A stretch of 64,000 nt of DNA from JASEJA01 sp038872535 (GCA_038872535.1 JAVZJY010000002.1:1-64000), one strand, 5' to 3'. Positions 44,820 through 54,753 are shown, numbered from the stretch's first letter. Notes: generated by a model from the sequence alone, not told the origin. Numbers and translations: made by a program.

Positions 44820-46184
44820 ATGAAGAGAGAGCCTAACTTGACAGTTGACTTAGTTCTAAACAACACGAAAGCCTACATAAACAAAAAGATAGTGGAATGC
44901 AGCCTCGCCATAGAAAACAGCAAAATCTACAAGATAGGCAAAGAAACAAACATGCCAAAAGCAGATAAAAAAGTAGATTTAAAAAATCTCCTAGTTTTGC
45001 CAGGTTTAATAGACGTTCACGTTCACTTGAGGGATGAAGGAAAAGCCTACAAAGAAGACTTTTACAGTGGAACTGCGGCGGCTGCAGCTGGTGGAATAAC
45101 AACAGTTTTAGACATGCCAAACAACGACCCAGTAACCATGAATGTTGAAACTTTAAGACGGCGCATGGAAATTGCTGAAAAGAAAATTTTAGTTAACGTT
45201 GGTTTCTACTCCGAATTTCCAAAAAGAACGAGCGAAATCCCCGCAATCATCAAAGAAGGGGCTGTAGCCTTCAAACTTTTTATGATGGAGCAAGTTGGCG
45301 GATTAAACATAGATGACGACAACGCCTTATCAGAAGCATTCAAAATTGTCAAAAAATCCAAAGCTTCAGTGGCTGTTCACGCAGAAGACAAAAAAACAAT
45401 AAAAAAAGCTGAAGAAAAACTTAAACGGCTTAACCGCAATGACATTGAAGCATTTTTAAAAGCACATTCAGAAATTGCAGAGTGGAAGGCAGTAAACCGT
45501 TTAATAAACATTGTCAAACAAACCCATACGCCTTTGCACTTTTGCCATGTTAGCACAAAAAGGGGATTAGAGGCAATAATAGAAGGCAAAAAATCAGACT
45601 TGCCAATAAGCTGCGAAGCCACACCGCATCATATGTTTTTATCAGCTAAAGACTTGAGGAAAATTGGCGCTTTAACGCTAACTTTGCCACCAGTTCGAGA
45701 GAAAAAGCATACTGCAGCCATTTTGGACGGCTTTAAAAATGGCTGGATTGACATTTTAGCTTCAGACCATGCCCCACACACTTTGGCTGAGAAAAAAGTT
45801 GAAAATATCTGGAATGTTAAGGTGGGTATACCAGGATTGGAAACAACACTTCCGCTACTACTCACAGAAGTCAACCGCAAAAGATTATCGATAGGAGATG
45901 TTGTCAAGCTGATGGCAGAAAACCCCGTTGAAATTTTCAGACTCAAGAGCAGGGGATACTTGGAAAAAGGGAACATGGCAGACTTGACGGTTATAGATTT
46001 AAAAAGGAAATACAAAATAGAAGCTTCGAAATTTCACTCAAAAGCAAAATATTCTCCCTTCGACGGATGGAGGGTTAAAGGAAAACCTGTTAAAACCTTC
46101 GTTAAAGGTCAATTAGTTATGGATGAAAATGAAATAGTCGCAAGGGCTGGAAGCGGAGAAATAATTCGGAGAGAAACGCTGTGA
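44820..46184 (+). CDS. pyrC: Dihydroorotase
   Basis: The 454-aa class I enzyme cyclises N-carbamoyl-aspartate in pyrimidine synthesis. It has the metal motif PGLIDVHVHLRDEGK, the lysine in VAFKLFMM that is carboxylated in this class, HFCHVSTKRG and EATPHHMFL histidines, and the catalytic aspartate in ILASDHAPHT. The start ATG is 28 nt after the last CBS gene; the stop overlaps the next gene by GTGA. pyrF is 10 kb away. Confidence 0.95.
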   Translation: MKREPNLTVDLVLNNTKAYINKKIVECSLAIENSKIYKIGKETNMPKADKKVDLKNLLVLPGLIDVHVHLRDEGKAYKEDFYSGTAAAAAGGITTVLDMPNNDPVTMNVETLRRRMEIAEKKILVNVGFYSEFPKRTSEIPAIIKEGAVAFKLFMMEQVGGLNIDDDNALSEAFKIVKKSKASVAVHAEDKKTIKKAEEKLKRLNRNDIEAFLKAHSEIAEWKAVNRLINIVKQTHTPLHFCHVSTKRGLEAIIEGKKSDLPISCEATPHHMFLSAKDLRKIGALTLTLPPVREKKHTAAILDGFKNGWIDILASDHAPHTLAEKKVENIWNVKVGIPGLETTLPLLLTEVNRKRLSIGDVVKLMAENPVEIFRLKSRGYLEKGNMADLTVIDLKRKYKIEASKFHSKAKYSPFDGWRVKGKPVKTFVKGQLVMDENEIVARAGSGEIIRRETL

Positions 46185-46684
46185 AATTCATCGCCGACGG
46201 CATGCTTGGAAAACTTACACGCTGGCTCCGCATGTTAGGACACAACGTGAAATACTCAAGCAAACTTGACGACAACCAACTAATAACAATAGCAAAAAAG
46301 GAAAGAAGAATACTTCTCACAAGAGATTTCGAGCTTTATCAACAAGCAACAGCAAAAGGAGTTAACGCCTTCTACATTGAAGGAAAAACAGAAGCAGAAA
46401 GACTCGCACAAATCGCAAAAAGATTCAAAATAGAATTAGACATAGACATGGCAACATCCAGATGCCCAAAATGCAACGCAAAAGTGAAACCAATACCAAA
46501 AGAAAAAGCAGCAAACAAAGTAGAAAAAAGCACGTTCACCTACTACAACGAATTTTGGAAATGCCCAAAATGCGAAAAAATCTACTGGCAAGGAGCCCAC
46601 TGGACAAGAATCAGAAAAACACTTGAACAAGCAAAGGAAAACTTGGAGAGCCTTAAAAGAGCAAATGATAAATTAAAAACATAA
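46181..46684 (+). CDS. Mut7-C RNase domain protein
   Basis: The 167-aa protein has a PIN-like fold, with FIADGMLGKLTRWLRMLGHNV and ERRILLTRDFELYQQA carrying the acidic residues, and a C-terminal zinc ribbon (CPKCNAKVKP and CPKCEKIYWQGAHW). This is the Mut7-C (DUF82) family of probable RNases. The GTG start overlaps the dihydroorotase stop. The RNA substrate is unknown. Confidence 0.87.
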   Translation: MKFIADGMLGKLTRWLRMLGHNVKYSSKLDDNQLITIAKKERRILLTRDFELYQQATAKGVNAFYIEGKTEAERLAQIAKRFKIELDIDMATSRCPKCNAKVKPIPKEKAANKVEKSTFTYYNEFWKCPKCEKIYWQGAHWTRIRKTLEQAKENLESLKRANDKLKT

Positions 46685-46717
46685 ATTATTTAAAACAGTT
46701 GAACATCCATCATAAAT

Positions 46718-47515
46718 ATGAATCAAATGTCTGAATCGAAGCCTACACATGAATTATCCATTGAAGAAAACATTTCCTTAACATTTAGGTTATACCTAAA
46801 TAATTTTGGCACCTTCTTCATACCATATTTAATATTCAGCATAATCTCAGCCTTGTTAAGCCTTCCAATACTCACTTACATACAAGAAATCACAAAAATA
46901 GATTTCACGGGTCCTCCAGAAACTGTTTGGTCCATTTTTTGGAGCAGATTCTTAACTCTTATGGCTTTAGTTTTTATTATCGCTATAATTTCATGGGTTA
47001 TAGGTACGGTTGTCTCTGGCATTTTAATTAAATCCGCTTCCGATGCCATTGAAAAGGGAAAAACAAGCTTGAGCGACTCCCTTAAATTTGCTGTTTCCAA
47101 GCTTCCTTCCCTTTTAGTTGCATCGCTGATAGTTGGCATCCTAACAATGTTAGGTTTGCTTCTCTTAATAATCCCAGGTATAATAATATCCATAATGTTC
47201 TATCTTGTAATTCCAGTTATTGTTATAGAAGGGAAGGGAGCTTTTGAAAGCTTAACCAGAAGCAGAGAGCTTGTAAGCAACAGATGGCTTAAGACATTTG
47301 CCCTTTCATTAATAGTTGCGTTAATAACTGGGGCTTTAGCTTTTGTAGTAAATCTGATTTTGGCTCCGCTTGGAATTTACAGTGTATTAGCCAGCACCAT
47401 CATTAGTTCAGTAATTGCACCAATCTCTCCAATTGCATCTACATTCTACTATTATTCCATGTACGCAAAAGAAGAAAGTAGAAGGATTCCTCCACCGCCG
47501 CCCCCGCCATTTTAA
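46718..47515 (+). CDS. Multi-pass membrane protein with proline-rich tail
   Basis: The 265-aa protein begins NQMSESKPTHELSIEENISLTFRLYLNNFGTFFIPYLIFSIISALLSL and has about five or six membrane segments. It resembles the glycerophosphoryl diester phosphodiesterase-membrane-type (DUF975/DUF7544-like) family, with GAFESLTRSRELVSNRWLKTFALSLIVALI as the conserved part. The C-terminus RRIPPPPPPPF is a short polyproline tail. No catalytic residues are evident. Role unknown. Confidence 0.65.
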   Translation: MNQMSESKPTHELSIEENISLTFRLYLNNFGTFFIPYLIFSIISALLSLPILTYIQEITKIDFTGPPETVWSIFWSRFLTLMALVFIIAIISWVIGTVVSGILIKSASDAIEKGKTSLSDSLKFAVSKLPSLLVASLIVGILTMLGLLLLIIPGIIISIMFYLVIPVIVIEGKGAFESLTRSRELVSNRWLKTFALSLIVALITGALAFVVNLILAPLGIYSVLASTIISSVIAPISPIASTFYYYSMYAKEESRRIPPPPPPPF

Positions 47516-47516
47516 G

Positions 47517-47753
47517 CTATGTTTCCTCTAGCAACCATTTGAGCGGGATGTCCTGGTATGTGCCGTCCGGCAATGTTCGTCTAATAGTCATTGGCAAAAT
47601 TCTAGCCTCAAGCTCCTTTAAGGCTATGTCTATTGGGCTTGAAAAACTCTCTGAAACCTCAACAAGTATTGGAGCGCCCATGGATATTTGCAGAGCTCTG
47701 GCTCCCACTATTCTTGCCTTTTCGAAACGAGTAAGCTTAGGGGGACCTATCAA
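47517..47753 (-). CDS. rpoK: RNA polymerase subunit K (Rpb6 homologue)
   Basis: The 78-residue subunit has the conserved KLTRFEKARIVGARALQISMGAPILVEV and the C-terminal IALKELEARILPMTIRRTLPDG segments. It clamps the largest subunits in the archaeal polymerase. It lies 27 nt downstream of the thermosome gene on the same strand and may share its transcript. Confidence 0.96.
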   Translation of the reverse strand: MIGPPKLTRFEKARIVGARALQISMGAPILVEVSESFSSPIDIALKELEARILPMTIRRTLPDGTYQDIPLKWLLEET

Positions 47754-47780
47754 AATTTTCTTCTCTTTTTTAGACGTATT

Positions 47781-49663
47781 CTAATACTCCCCAGCGCCTG
47801 GATACCCAGCTCCCGGTGGGCCACCCGGCGGTGTTGGAGGAGCTTTCATTTTTCCAGCAGCAATTACGTCATCAATTTTAAGTATCATTGATGCAGCTTC
47901 TCCGGCGGATTTGACTATTTGCTTCTTGACAGCTAAAGGCTCGAAGACTCCGGCTTCGCTCATGTCTTGAACTTTTCCAGAGTTGACTTCTATTCCAGCC
48001 CATATTTCGCCTTTTTCGTGGCGTGCCCGCAGTTCTGACAGTATGTCTATTGGGTCTAAACCAGCATTTTCTGTTAACGTNNNNNNNNNNNNNNNNNNNN
48101 NNNNNNNNNNNNNNNNNNNNNNNNNNNNNNNNNNNNNNNNNNNNNNNNNNNNNNNNNNNNNNNNNNNNNNNNNNNTCCGGCTTCGCTCATGTCTTGAACT
48201 TTTCCAGAGTTGACTTCTATTCCAGCCCATATTTCGCCTTTTTCGTGGCGTGCCCGCAGTTCTGACAGTATGTCTATTGGGTCTAAACCAGCATTTTCTG
48301 TTAGCGTTACTGGAACCACTTCAAGAGCTTCTGCAAAGCTTTTAACTGCAAGCTGCTCCCTTCCAGGAAGGGTTTCAGCATATTTTTTGAGCATACGAGA
48401 AATTTCAAGCTCCGGTGCTCCGCCTCCAGCTAAGATTTTTGGTTCTTCAACCACATCTCGAACTACGCATAAAGCGTCATGCAATGACCTTTCTGCTTCG
48501 TCCACTATGCGTTCCGTTCCACCCCTTATAAGAATCGTAACTGCCCTTGGATGTTTACATCCTTCAACGAAGGTCATTTTGTCGTCGCCTATCTTGCGTT
48601 CTTCAACAAGGCTTGCATAGCCTAAATCGGAGGGGCTCATGTCATCTATGTTGGTTATTATTTTTCCACCAGTGGCTTTTGAAAGCTTTTCCATATCTGA
48701 CTTTTTAATTCTGCGAACTGCAAGAATTCCTTTCCTAGCCAAGAAATGTTGAGCCATGTCATCTATGCCCTTCTGACACAAAACAACATTGGCGCCCACT
48801 GCCTCTATCTTTTCAACCATCTGCCGCAGCATTTCCTCCTCCTGCTTGAGGAAAGCATCCATTTGTTCTGGGCTTTCAATGTTTATTTTTGCGTCAAACT
48901 CCGTCTTCTCAATTTCCAATGCTGTGTCTAATAAGGCTATCTTGGCTTTTTCCACTCGCTTAGGCATTCCAGAATGAACAACTTCCTTATCCAAAACTAT
49001 GCCCTGAATGAGCTTAGTATCTCTTAAGGATTCGCCGGGTTTCTTTTCAACCTTAATGTCATCAATGTCCACCTTATATTTTTCATTTTCTTTCTCTGCA
49101 ACCTCAAGAACAGCCTTAACCGCAAGTTCAGCCAAGTATTGTTTGTGTTCAGCCACTAACTTGCTTGCCATAGAAGTCATTGCAACCTTTTTCAAGTATT
49201 CTTCAGCGTTTGACCCTGTTGACATTGCTATTTTCTCTAAAACTTCTAATGCTTTTTCGCTGGCTTTCTTGTATCCGTCTATTATTATTGTTGGGTGAAC
49301 GTTTTTTCCTATGAGTTCTTCCGCCTTGTTGAGTAGTTCGCCTGCTAGGACTACGGCTGTTGTTGTTCCGTCGCCAGCTTCATTGTCTTGCGTTTTGGCA
49401 ACTTCAACCATCATTTTAGCTGCTGGATGCTGAATATCCATCTCATCTAAAATTGTGCGTCCATCACTTGTTATTGTTGTATCGCCGAAGCTATCCACAA
49501 GCATTTTATCCATACCTTTCGGGCCTAAAGCGCTTTTAACGGTTTCAGCCACAATTCTTGCAGCCATTATGTTTGCATGCTGCGCTTCTCTTCCGCGGCT
49601 TCGGCTTGAACCTTCTTTTAATATTAAGACTGGAACTCCTCCAGCTTGTGCAGTTGATGACAA
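47781..49663 (-). CDS. thsA: Thermosome subunit (group II chaperonin), split by a false gap
   Basis: The subunit forms the eight- or nine-membered ring that folds proteins with ATP. It shows VPVLILKEGSSRSRGREAQHANI, the nucleotide motifs VKSALGPKGMDKMLVDS and AGDGTTTAVVLAGELL, and the C-terminal GGPPGAGYPGAGEY tail. The coding sequence is broken by Ns (48081-48175). The 132 nt on each side (47949-48080 and 48176-48307) are duplicates with one A/G difference, and removing 227 nt restores one frame of about 551 residues. The start is a TTG at 49663 nine bases after AGGAGG, rather than the ATG at 49690. It is followed by rpoK. Confidence 0.93.
47949..48307. other. Scaffold gap with duplicated 132-nt flanks (artefact)
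   Basis: Positions 47949-48080 and 48176-48307 are the same apart from one A/G difference (48076 and 48303). They flank 95 Ns. The copy-to-copy offset is 227 nt, as in the other two false gaps. Confidence 0.88.
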
Positions 49664-49672
49664 ACCAAACAA

Positions 49673-49678
49673 CCTCCT
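49673..49678 (-). promoter_or_regulatory. Ribosome binding site fixing the thermosome TTG start
   Basis: On the minus strand, AGGAGG is followed after nine bases by TTG at 49663, which encodes MSSTAQAGGVPVLILKEG, the expected thermosome N-terminus. The longer reading from the ATG at 49690 adds an unlike basic MRRIRRLFG and would put the AGGAGG inside the coding region. Confidence 0.6.
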
Positions 49679-49775
49679 AATGCGTCTCAATGAGAAACAG
49701 CATTACAATATAAATTTTTCTAAAGCAAAAGCGGAAAAAGCAAATTTTTCAACATAAACTGTTACGTAGGCTTTA

Positions 49776-50897
49776 TTATCGCGGTTTAAGCATTGTTTTC
49801 AAACCTATCCCAGTAAGAATTATAACGGTTTCATCAGTTTTTGACGCTTCCTTATTTAAGAGTTGCTTTTTGTAGGCTGCGTAGGCAACAGCGGAGCTTG
49901 GTTCAACAAAAAATCCTTTTCCAGCAAGCTCAATAAAAGCTTCAAATATCTCGTTTTCGCCAACCATAACAGCATCGCCTTCCACTTCCCTTAATTTTTT
50001 GACCATAAGCTCCAAAAGCGGAGGCTTTACGCTTACCAAAGCGTCGGCTATGGATGTTACTTTTTCAGGAGGAGCATAGCTTAAATTTTTGAAACGATGA
50101 TAGAGGGGCGAAACCTGCTGTGTTTGGCAAGCCACAATTTTAGGCATAACTTCTATCACTTCCGAATCTATTAAGTGCCTAAACCCATCAATAACGCCTA
50201 AAAGTAGGGTGCCCGCTGAAACTGGCAAGTAAATGCGTTTTGGAACACGCCAACCAAACTGTTCAGCTATCTCATAAGCAAGACTTCTTATTCCATCTCT
50301 AAACAATGGATGCAAAATATGTCCAACATAGAATTTTCCCGTTTCAGTTTTTTGCGCTTCCTCAGCAACCTTACTACGACTTCCAGAAACCTTAACGACG
50401 TCTGCACCATAAAATTGAATTTGACTAAACTTCGGTCCAGAAACATTTTCCGGAACATAAATTTTCGCCTTCAAACCTGTCCGAGCAGCGTAAGCAGCCA
50501 TAGAAGCCCCAGCATTACCAGAAGAATCCTCAGATACATATCCACCAGCCCTTTTCACAAGCCTGTGTAAGGCGGAAAAAAGCACAGCCGAACCTCTATC
50601 CTTGAAAGAACCTGTGGGATTAAGACTTTCAAGTTTGAAATAAACATTGCCTGAGAAATTAACAAGAGGAGTCCAACCCTCTCCCAAAGTGATAATTTCC
50701 TCTTTTTTCACATATGGAAAAAATTTTGCATACCGCCAAATGGTATAGTCTTTGGTTATGATTTTTTCAGATTCAAATTTGACAAAATTCTGAATTTCTA
50801 AAGGCTGACTGCATTTGAGACATTTAAAATCTAAAAGATTGGTTGAAGGTTGCCCACAAATGCTGCATTTGATTTCGTATTCCACAAAGACCACCAA
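49776..50897 (-). CDS. thrC: Threonine synthase
   Basis: The 373-aa PLP enzyme converts O-phosphohomoserine to threonine. Its N-terminal zinc ribbon CSICGQPSTNLLDFKCLKCSQPLE is common in archaeal forms. The lysine motif is ESLNPTGSFKDRGSAVL, the phosphate-binding loop is LPVSAGTLLLGVIDG, and GNAGASMAAYAARTGLKAKIYVPENV is conserved. It is the last gene on this strand after the KorABG set, with a 25-nt spacer. Confidence 0.93.
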   Translation of the reverse strand: MVVFVEYEIKCSICGQPSTNLLDFKCLKCSQPLEIQNFVKFESEKIITKDYTIWRYAKFFPYVKKEEIITLGEGWTPLVNFSGNVYFKLESLNPTGSFKDRGSAVLFSALHRLVKRAGGYVSEDSSGNAGASMAAYAARTGLKAKIYVPENVSGPKFSQIQFYGADVVKVSGSRSKVAEEAQKTETGKFYVGHILHPLFRDGIRSLAYEIAEQFGWRVPKRIYLPVSAGTLLLGVIDGFRHLIDSEVIEVMPKIVACQTQQVSPLYHRFKNLSYAPPEKVTSIADALVSVKPPLLELMVKKLREVEGDAVMVGENEIFEAFIELAGKGFFVEPSSAVAYAAYKKQLLNKEASKTDETVIILTGIGLKTMLKPR

Positions 50898-50922
50898 AAT
50901 TGTGCTTAAACTTTAATGTAGG

Positions 50923-51453
50923 TTATATTAACTCTTGACCCTTCTCGAAGGCTTTCAAGTTGGCGCCTAATGTTTTTGCAGGAACAACTTCCTCGATGAC
51001 TTTCTTCACAGTTTCGCCACTAACCAATTTGGTTAATTTAGTTAAAACTCCAAGCATCATCATGTTTGCGTATGTTGCTTCTCCAAACATTTTCTTGCAG
51101 GTTTCAGTTATGGGAACTTTGTAGACTTTTGCCTTTGTTTCAGGAATTTCTTGCACATTAGTGCTGTCAACTACCAGTAGCCCATCATCCTTGAGGTGGT
51201 GCAGATTCGCATCCAAAGATTCCTGGTTCATAGCAACTAGTATGTCGCATTTTCTAACCGCTGGGAAACCTATTGGTTTTTCTGAAATTATTACTTCGCT
51301 TCTTGATAGGCTTCCTCTCGCTTCAGCTCCATAGCTCTGCGTTTGCAGAACTTTTCTTCCTTCATATGCAACAGCCTTTCCCAATATTTGCCCAGCTAAG
51401 ACAACGCCTTGACCACCGCTTCCACCTATTATTATCTCAATCCTTTTTGCCAC
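50923..51453 (-). CDS. korG: 2-oxoacid:ferredoxin oxidoreductase gamma subunit
   Basis: The 176-aa subunit starts AKRIEIIIGGSGGQGVVLAGQILGKA, the standard gamma-subunit signature, and continues with RGSLSRSEVIIS. It couples with alpha and beta to oxidise a 2-oxoacid to its acyl-CoA, transferring electrons to ferredoxin. It overlaps the beta gene by 17 nt. No separate delta ferredoxin gene is adjacent. Confidence 0.92.
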   Translation of the reverse strand: MAKRIEIIIGGSGGQGVVLAGQILGKAVAYEGRKVLQTQSYGAEARGSLSRSEVIISEKPIGFPAVRKCDILVAMNQESLDANLHHLKDDGLLVVDSTNVQEIPETKAKVYKVPITETCKKMFGEATYANMMMLGVLTKLTKLVSGETVKKVIEEVVPAKTLGANLKAFEKGQELI

Positions 51454-52279
51454 CTTTCTGCGCCTCCTTCAACAGAGCATAAACATTTTCCACAAGTGTT
51501 GGACGCCTTTTTTCCACAAACTCTCCAACAACAATTTTACCCTCCAATTCTTCTTCGCTCATTCCTTCCGTCTGCCTGACTGGAATGGAGTTTTCCCTAA
51601 ACCATCTCAGCATTTCTCCAACATTTTTGAATCCAACTCGCCTACCATAGGCTGTGGGACATTGGGTTACAACTTCTATGAATCTGAAGCCTTGCAGTTG
51701 TATCGCTTTCTTAATTGACCCCTTCAGTTCATTGAGATGAGTTGTTGTCCATCTGGCTACGTATGCTGCGCCCGCCGCCACTGCAAGTTTTGCAGCGTCT
51801 AATGGATGCTCAAAGCTTCCATAAGGCGTTGTGGTTGTGTGGGCTTTGTAGGGCGTTGTGGGTGCCACCTGCCCTCCAGTCATGCCATAAACCATGTTGT
51901 TCCCCATTATCACGAGAATGTCTGTGTTTCTCCTTGCAGCATGAATGAAGTGGCTTAAACCTATACCAACTATATCGCCGTCTCCTCCAAAGACGACAAC
52001 GTGGAAATCGGGTTTTAGGAGTTTTATGCTGGTTGCTGGTGGTATGCTTCTTCCATGAAGCGTGTGAATAGAATCAGCCTTAAAATATGGCGAAGGAATC
52101 CAAGATGTACAGCCTATCCCGCTTGTAAAAATGAAATTGCTTAAGTCCTTATAGCCCAATTCATAGACAGCCCTCAGAAAAGTGTCACTTAAAGCGAACA
52201 AACCGCATCCGGGACAGAAAGGCAACCTCAAATCTCTCATATAGCTGCGACTTGAAAAAGCTTCACTCATATCATTCAT
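51437..52279 (-). CDS. korB: 2-oxoacid:ferredoxin oxidoreductase beta subunit
   Basis: The 280-aa TPP-binding subunit shows LPFCPGCGLFAL, VVFGGDGDIVGIGLSHFIHAARRNTDILVIMGNNMVYGMTGGQVAPTT (TPP motif with the NMVYGMTGG segment common in 2-oxoglutarate forms) and VVTQCPTAYGRRVG. This supports a 2-oxoglutarate:ferredoxin oxidoreductase. Overlap of 4 nt with the alpha gene upstream indicates coupling. In-frame ATGs at 52279 and 52270 are both possible starts. Confidence 0.92.
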   Translation of the reverse strand: MNDMSEAFSSRSYMRDLRLPFCPGCGLFALSDTFLRAVYELGYKDLSNFIFTSGIGCTSWIPSPYFKADSIHTLHGRSIPPATSIKLLKPDFHVVVFGGDGDIVGIGLSHFIHAARRNTDILVIMGNNMVYGMTGGQVAPTTPYKAHTTTTPYGSFEHPLDAAKLAVAAGAAYVARWTTTHLNELKGSIKKAIQLQGFRFIEVVTQCPTAYGRRVGFKNVGEMLRWFRENSIPVRQTEGMSEEELEGKIVVGEFVEKRRPTLVENVYALLKEAQKGGKKD

Positions 52280-53400
52280 CCTCCTCTTAAAATTTCAGCT
52301 AAAATCTCATTAGGCGTAATCATTTCTCCTCCGCCAATCTTACTCAAAGAGACCACATCCCTTGAACACGCTATCCTTTTAACCTCATAATACAACTGTC
52401 CAAGATTCATCTCTGGAACAATTATTCTCTCAGCAGACTCCGCCAACCTCCTGATTTGTTTTTCTGGGAAGGGCCAAACGGTTTTTAAGCGAACATAACC
52501 AGTTTTTATTCCATTAGCTTCTGCAGCCTCTACGGCTTCGTAAACTGCTCGAGATGTGCATCCAAAAGAGACTATGCCTATTTTGCAGTCGTCAATGTTA
52601 TAGGTTTCAACTTCCACAATGTCATCCACGTTTTTCTTTATTTTATTGTTAATGGCTTCCACCATACGCCTATGCACTTTTGGATCTGCTGTAAACCGAA
52701 CTCCATATTCATCATGGGTTGAAGCGGTGACGGCAACATTGAAGCCTTCGCCGACGGATGGCATTGGCGCTACATTCTCTAAACCGAAGAAGATTTTGTC
52801 TTCAGCCTTGGGCTTTTTTCTGTTTACTATTGTGATATTTTCTAATGGTGGAGTTACGACTTGTTCTCTTACATGAGCGATAATTTCATCGGTCAAAAGG
52901 ACAACCGGTGTGCGATATTTCTCAGCCAAGTTAAAAGCCCTAATTGTAAGCTCGAACATTTCCTGAACAGAATTAGGAGAAAGCGCTATAACGGAATAGT
53001 CACCGTGGGTTCCCCAACGAGCCTGCATCACATCGCCTTGGGCAGCTTTAGTGGCTTGTCCAGTGCCAGGTCCAACCCTTTGGACATCCACAACAACGCA
53101 TGGCGTCTCAGTCATAAATCCCCAGCCAAGGGTCTCTTGCATTAAACTGAAGCCTGGTCCAGAAGTTGCTGTCATAGCCTTTTCTCCACACCAACTTGCC
53201 CCCATAACAGCACCAATGGAAGCTAGCTCATCTTCCATCTGCATGAAGATACCGCCAACTTTCGGCAGACGAGCCGCCATATACTCAGAAATCTCGTTTG
53301 CAGGAGATATGGGATAACCAGCGAAGAACCGGCAGCCAGCAATTATTGCTGCTTCAACGCAAGCTTCGTTTCCTTGTAAGAAAAACGTTTTGGAAGCCAC
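52276..53400 (-). CDS. korA: 2-oxoacid:ferredoxin oxidoreductase alpha subunit
   Basis: The 374-aa subunit has the Kor-type FLQGNEACVEAAIIAGCRFFAGYPISPANEISEYMA, GIFMQMEDELASIGAVMGASWCGEKAMTATSGPGFSLM and DVQRVGPGTGQATKAAQGDVMQARWGTHGDY segments. Together with beta and gamma it would convert 2-oxoglutarate to succinyl-CoA, reversibly, with ferredoxin. It lies downstream of the L-2-hydroxyglutarate dehydrogenase-like gene, an enzyme that produces 2-oxoglutarate. Confidence 0.92.
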   Translation of the reverse strand: MASKTFFLQGNEACVEAAIIAGCRFFAGYPISPANEISEYMAARLPKVGGIFMQMEDELASIGAVMGASWCGEKAMTATSGPGFSLMQETLGWGFMTETPCVVVDVQRVGPGTGQATKAAQGDVMQARWGTHGDYSVIALSPNSVQEMFELTIRAFNLAEKYRTPVVLLTDEIIAHVREQVVTPPLENITIVNRKKPKAEDKIFFGLENVAPMPSVGEGFNVAVTASTHDEYGVRFTADPKVHRRMVEAINNKIKKNVDDIVEVETYNIDDCKIGIVSFGCTSRAVYEAVEAAEANGIKTGYVRLKTVWPFPEKQIRRLAESAERIIVPEMNLGQLYYEVKRIACSRDVVSLSKIGGGEMITPNEILAEILRGG

Positions 53401-53496
53401 TTTTCATATCGCCTCGTCTCATCTTGTTTGACATTAAAATAAAACTCTATTCTAATATTTTATGTTTCAACACTTCGAAAATATTGTTTGAAACTT

Positions 53497-54612
53497 TCAC
53501 TTTTTAATTTCATTCTTGTAGATTTCGGAAACGAACTTGCCAATAGCTGGTGCCGCCGTCAAACCTGGAGACTCAATGCCTATAAGATTTATGAAGCCAA
53601 ACAAACCCTTATCAGCTTCATGTCTTATGACAAAATCCCTAAATCCTTCGCCTGGATCTTGAAGTTTGGGTCTGACTCCGGCAAAATCGGGTGCGAGTTC
53701 ATAGTTGCGGATGCATGGCAAGAACCTTTTGACATCTTCCCGAAACTCCTGTTCGCTGGAGCTCACTTCATAACTGATGCTATCCACATAGTAGGCGTTT
53801 GGTCCCAACTTCACCACCCCCGCAATGTCTGGAGTCAAATGAATTCCCAATCCTAGTCCTTTCGGAACTGGATAAACCAGCATTTTTACTGGAGCTTTGC
53901 CAATAAGCCTAAAGTAATCGCCTTTACAATAATGCAATTTATAACCAAGTTTTTCCACGTCTAATCCAATAAGCATGGCTATTTTGTCTGAGTAAAGACC
54001 AGCACAATTTATCACACTTTTTGCTTTTATGGTAAACTTTTCGCCTAAACTGATTCCACTCACTTCATAATTGCCGCTTGTTTTTCTTAAACCCGTTACT
54101 TCTGTTTGTGTAGCCAAAATTGCACCATTCTCAGAAACCTTGGCATAAAAATAATTCATAAGCTCGTCAGGTTCAACAATACCCGTAGAAGGAGAATAAA
54201 GCGCCTTTTCAACCTCAACATTTGGCTCCAACCGCTTAACATCTTCCCTTTCTAAAACTTTTAAACCCTCAACGCCATTTGCTTCTCCCCAATGCCTCAG
54301 TTTTTCCAGCTCTTCCAACTCTTCATCTTCAATGGCTACGGTTAATTTTCCTAAGGGCTTATATGGAATCCTATATTTCTCACAGATTTCGTAAATCATC
54401 AGGTTGCCTTCAACGCACAATTTAGCCTTAAGGGAACCGGGCGGATAATGAATACCCGAATGAATTACTCCACTGTTATGCGTGCTCGTTTCTTGTCCGA
54501 ATCTTGCATTTTTCTCTAGAATGTAGACTCCTTCGTTGTTTTCAGAAAGTTTTGCAGCAACAGCTAAGCCAACTACGCCAGCACCTATAACAACTATGTT
54601 TGCTTCATCCAT
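53497..54612 (-). CDS. L-2-hydroxyglutarate dehydrogenase-like FAD oxidoreductase
   Basis: This 371-aa FAD protein of the glycine/D-amino-acid oxidase superfamily has the N-terminal IVVIGAGVVGLAVAAKL, then NSGVIHSGIHYPPGSLKAKLCVEGN, a hallmark of the L-2-hydroxyglutarate dehydrogenase (LhgO) group, and the C-terminal FINLIGIESPGLTAAPAIGKFV. It would oxidise L-2-hydroxyglutarate to 2-oxoglutarate. The 97-nt spacer to korA and the divergent EtfBA pair suggest shared metabolism. Substrate not proven. Confidence 0.82.
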   Translation of the reverse strand: MDEANIVVIGAGVVGLAVAAKLSENNEGVYILEKNARFGQETSTHNSGVIHSGIHYPPGSLKAKLCVEGNLMIYEICEKYRIPYKPLGKLTVAIEDEELEELEKLRHWGEANGVEGLKVLEREDVKRLEPNVEVEKALYSPSTGIVEPDELMNYFYAKVSENGAILATQTEVTGLRKTSGNYEVSGISLGEKFTIKAKSVINCAGLYSDKIAMLIGLDVEKLGYKLHYCKGDYFRLIGKAPVKMLVYPVPKGLGLGIHLTPDIAGVVKLGPNAYYVDSISYEVSSSEQEFREDVKRFLPCIRNYELAPDFAGVRPKLQDPGEGFRDFVIRHEADKGLFGFINLIGIESPGLTAAPAIGKFVSEIYKNEIKK

Positions 54613-54753
54613 AAAAGACCATAAAAAACATACGCTAATAAATTTTTATGTACATCCACTTTTCAGCTAAAATTTACCTTTGAAAAGATAAATTAAGAGC
54701 GCAAAAGTTTTTTACAAGCATCAGAAATTTAGGTTTCCTAACAACCCACTATT

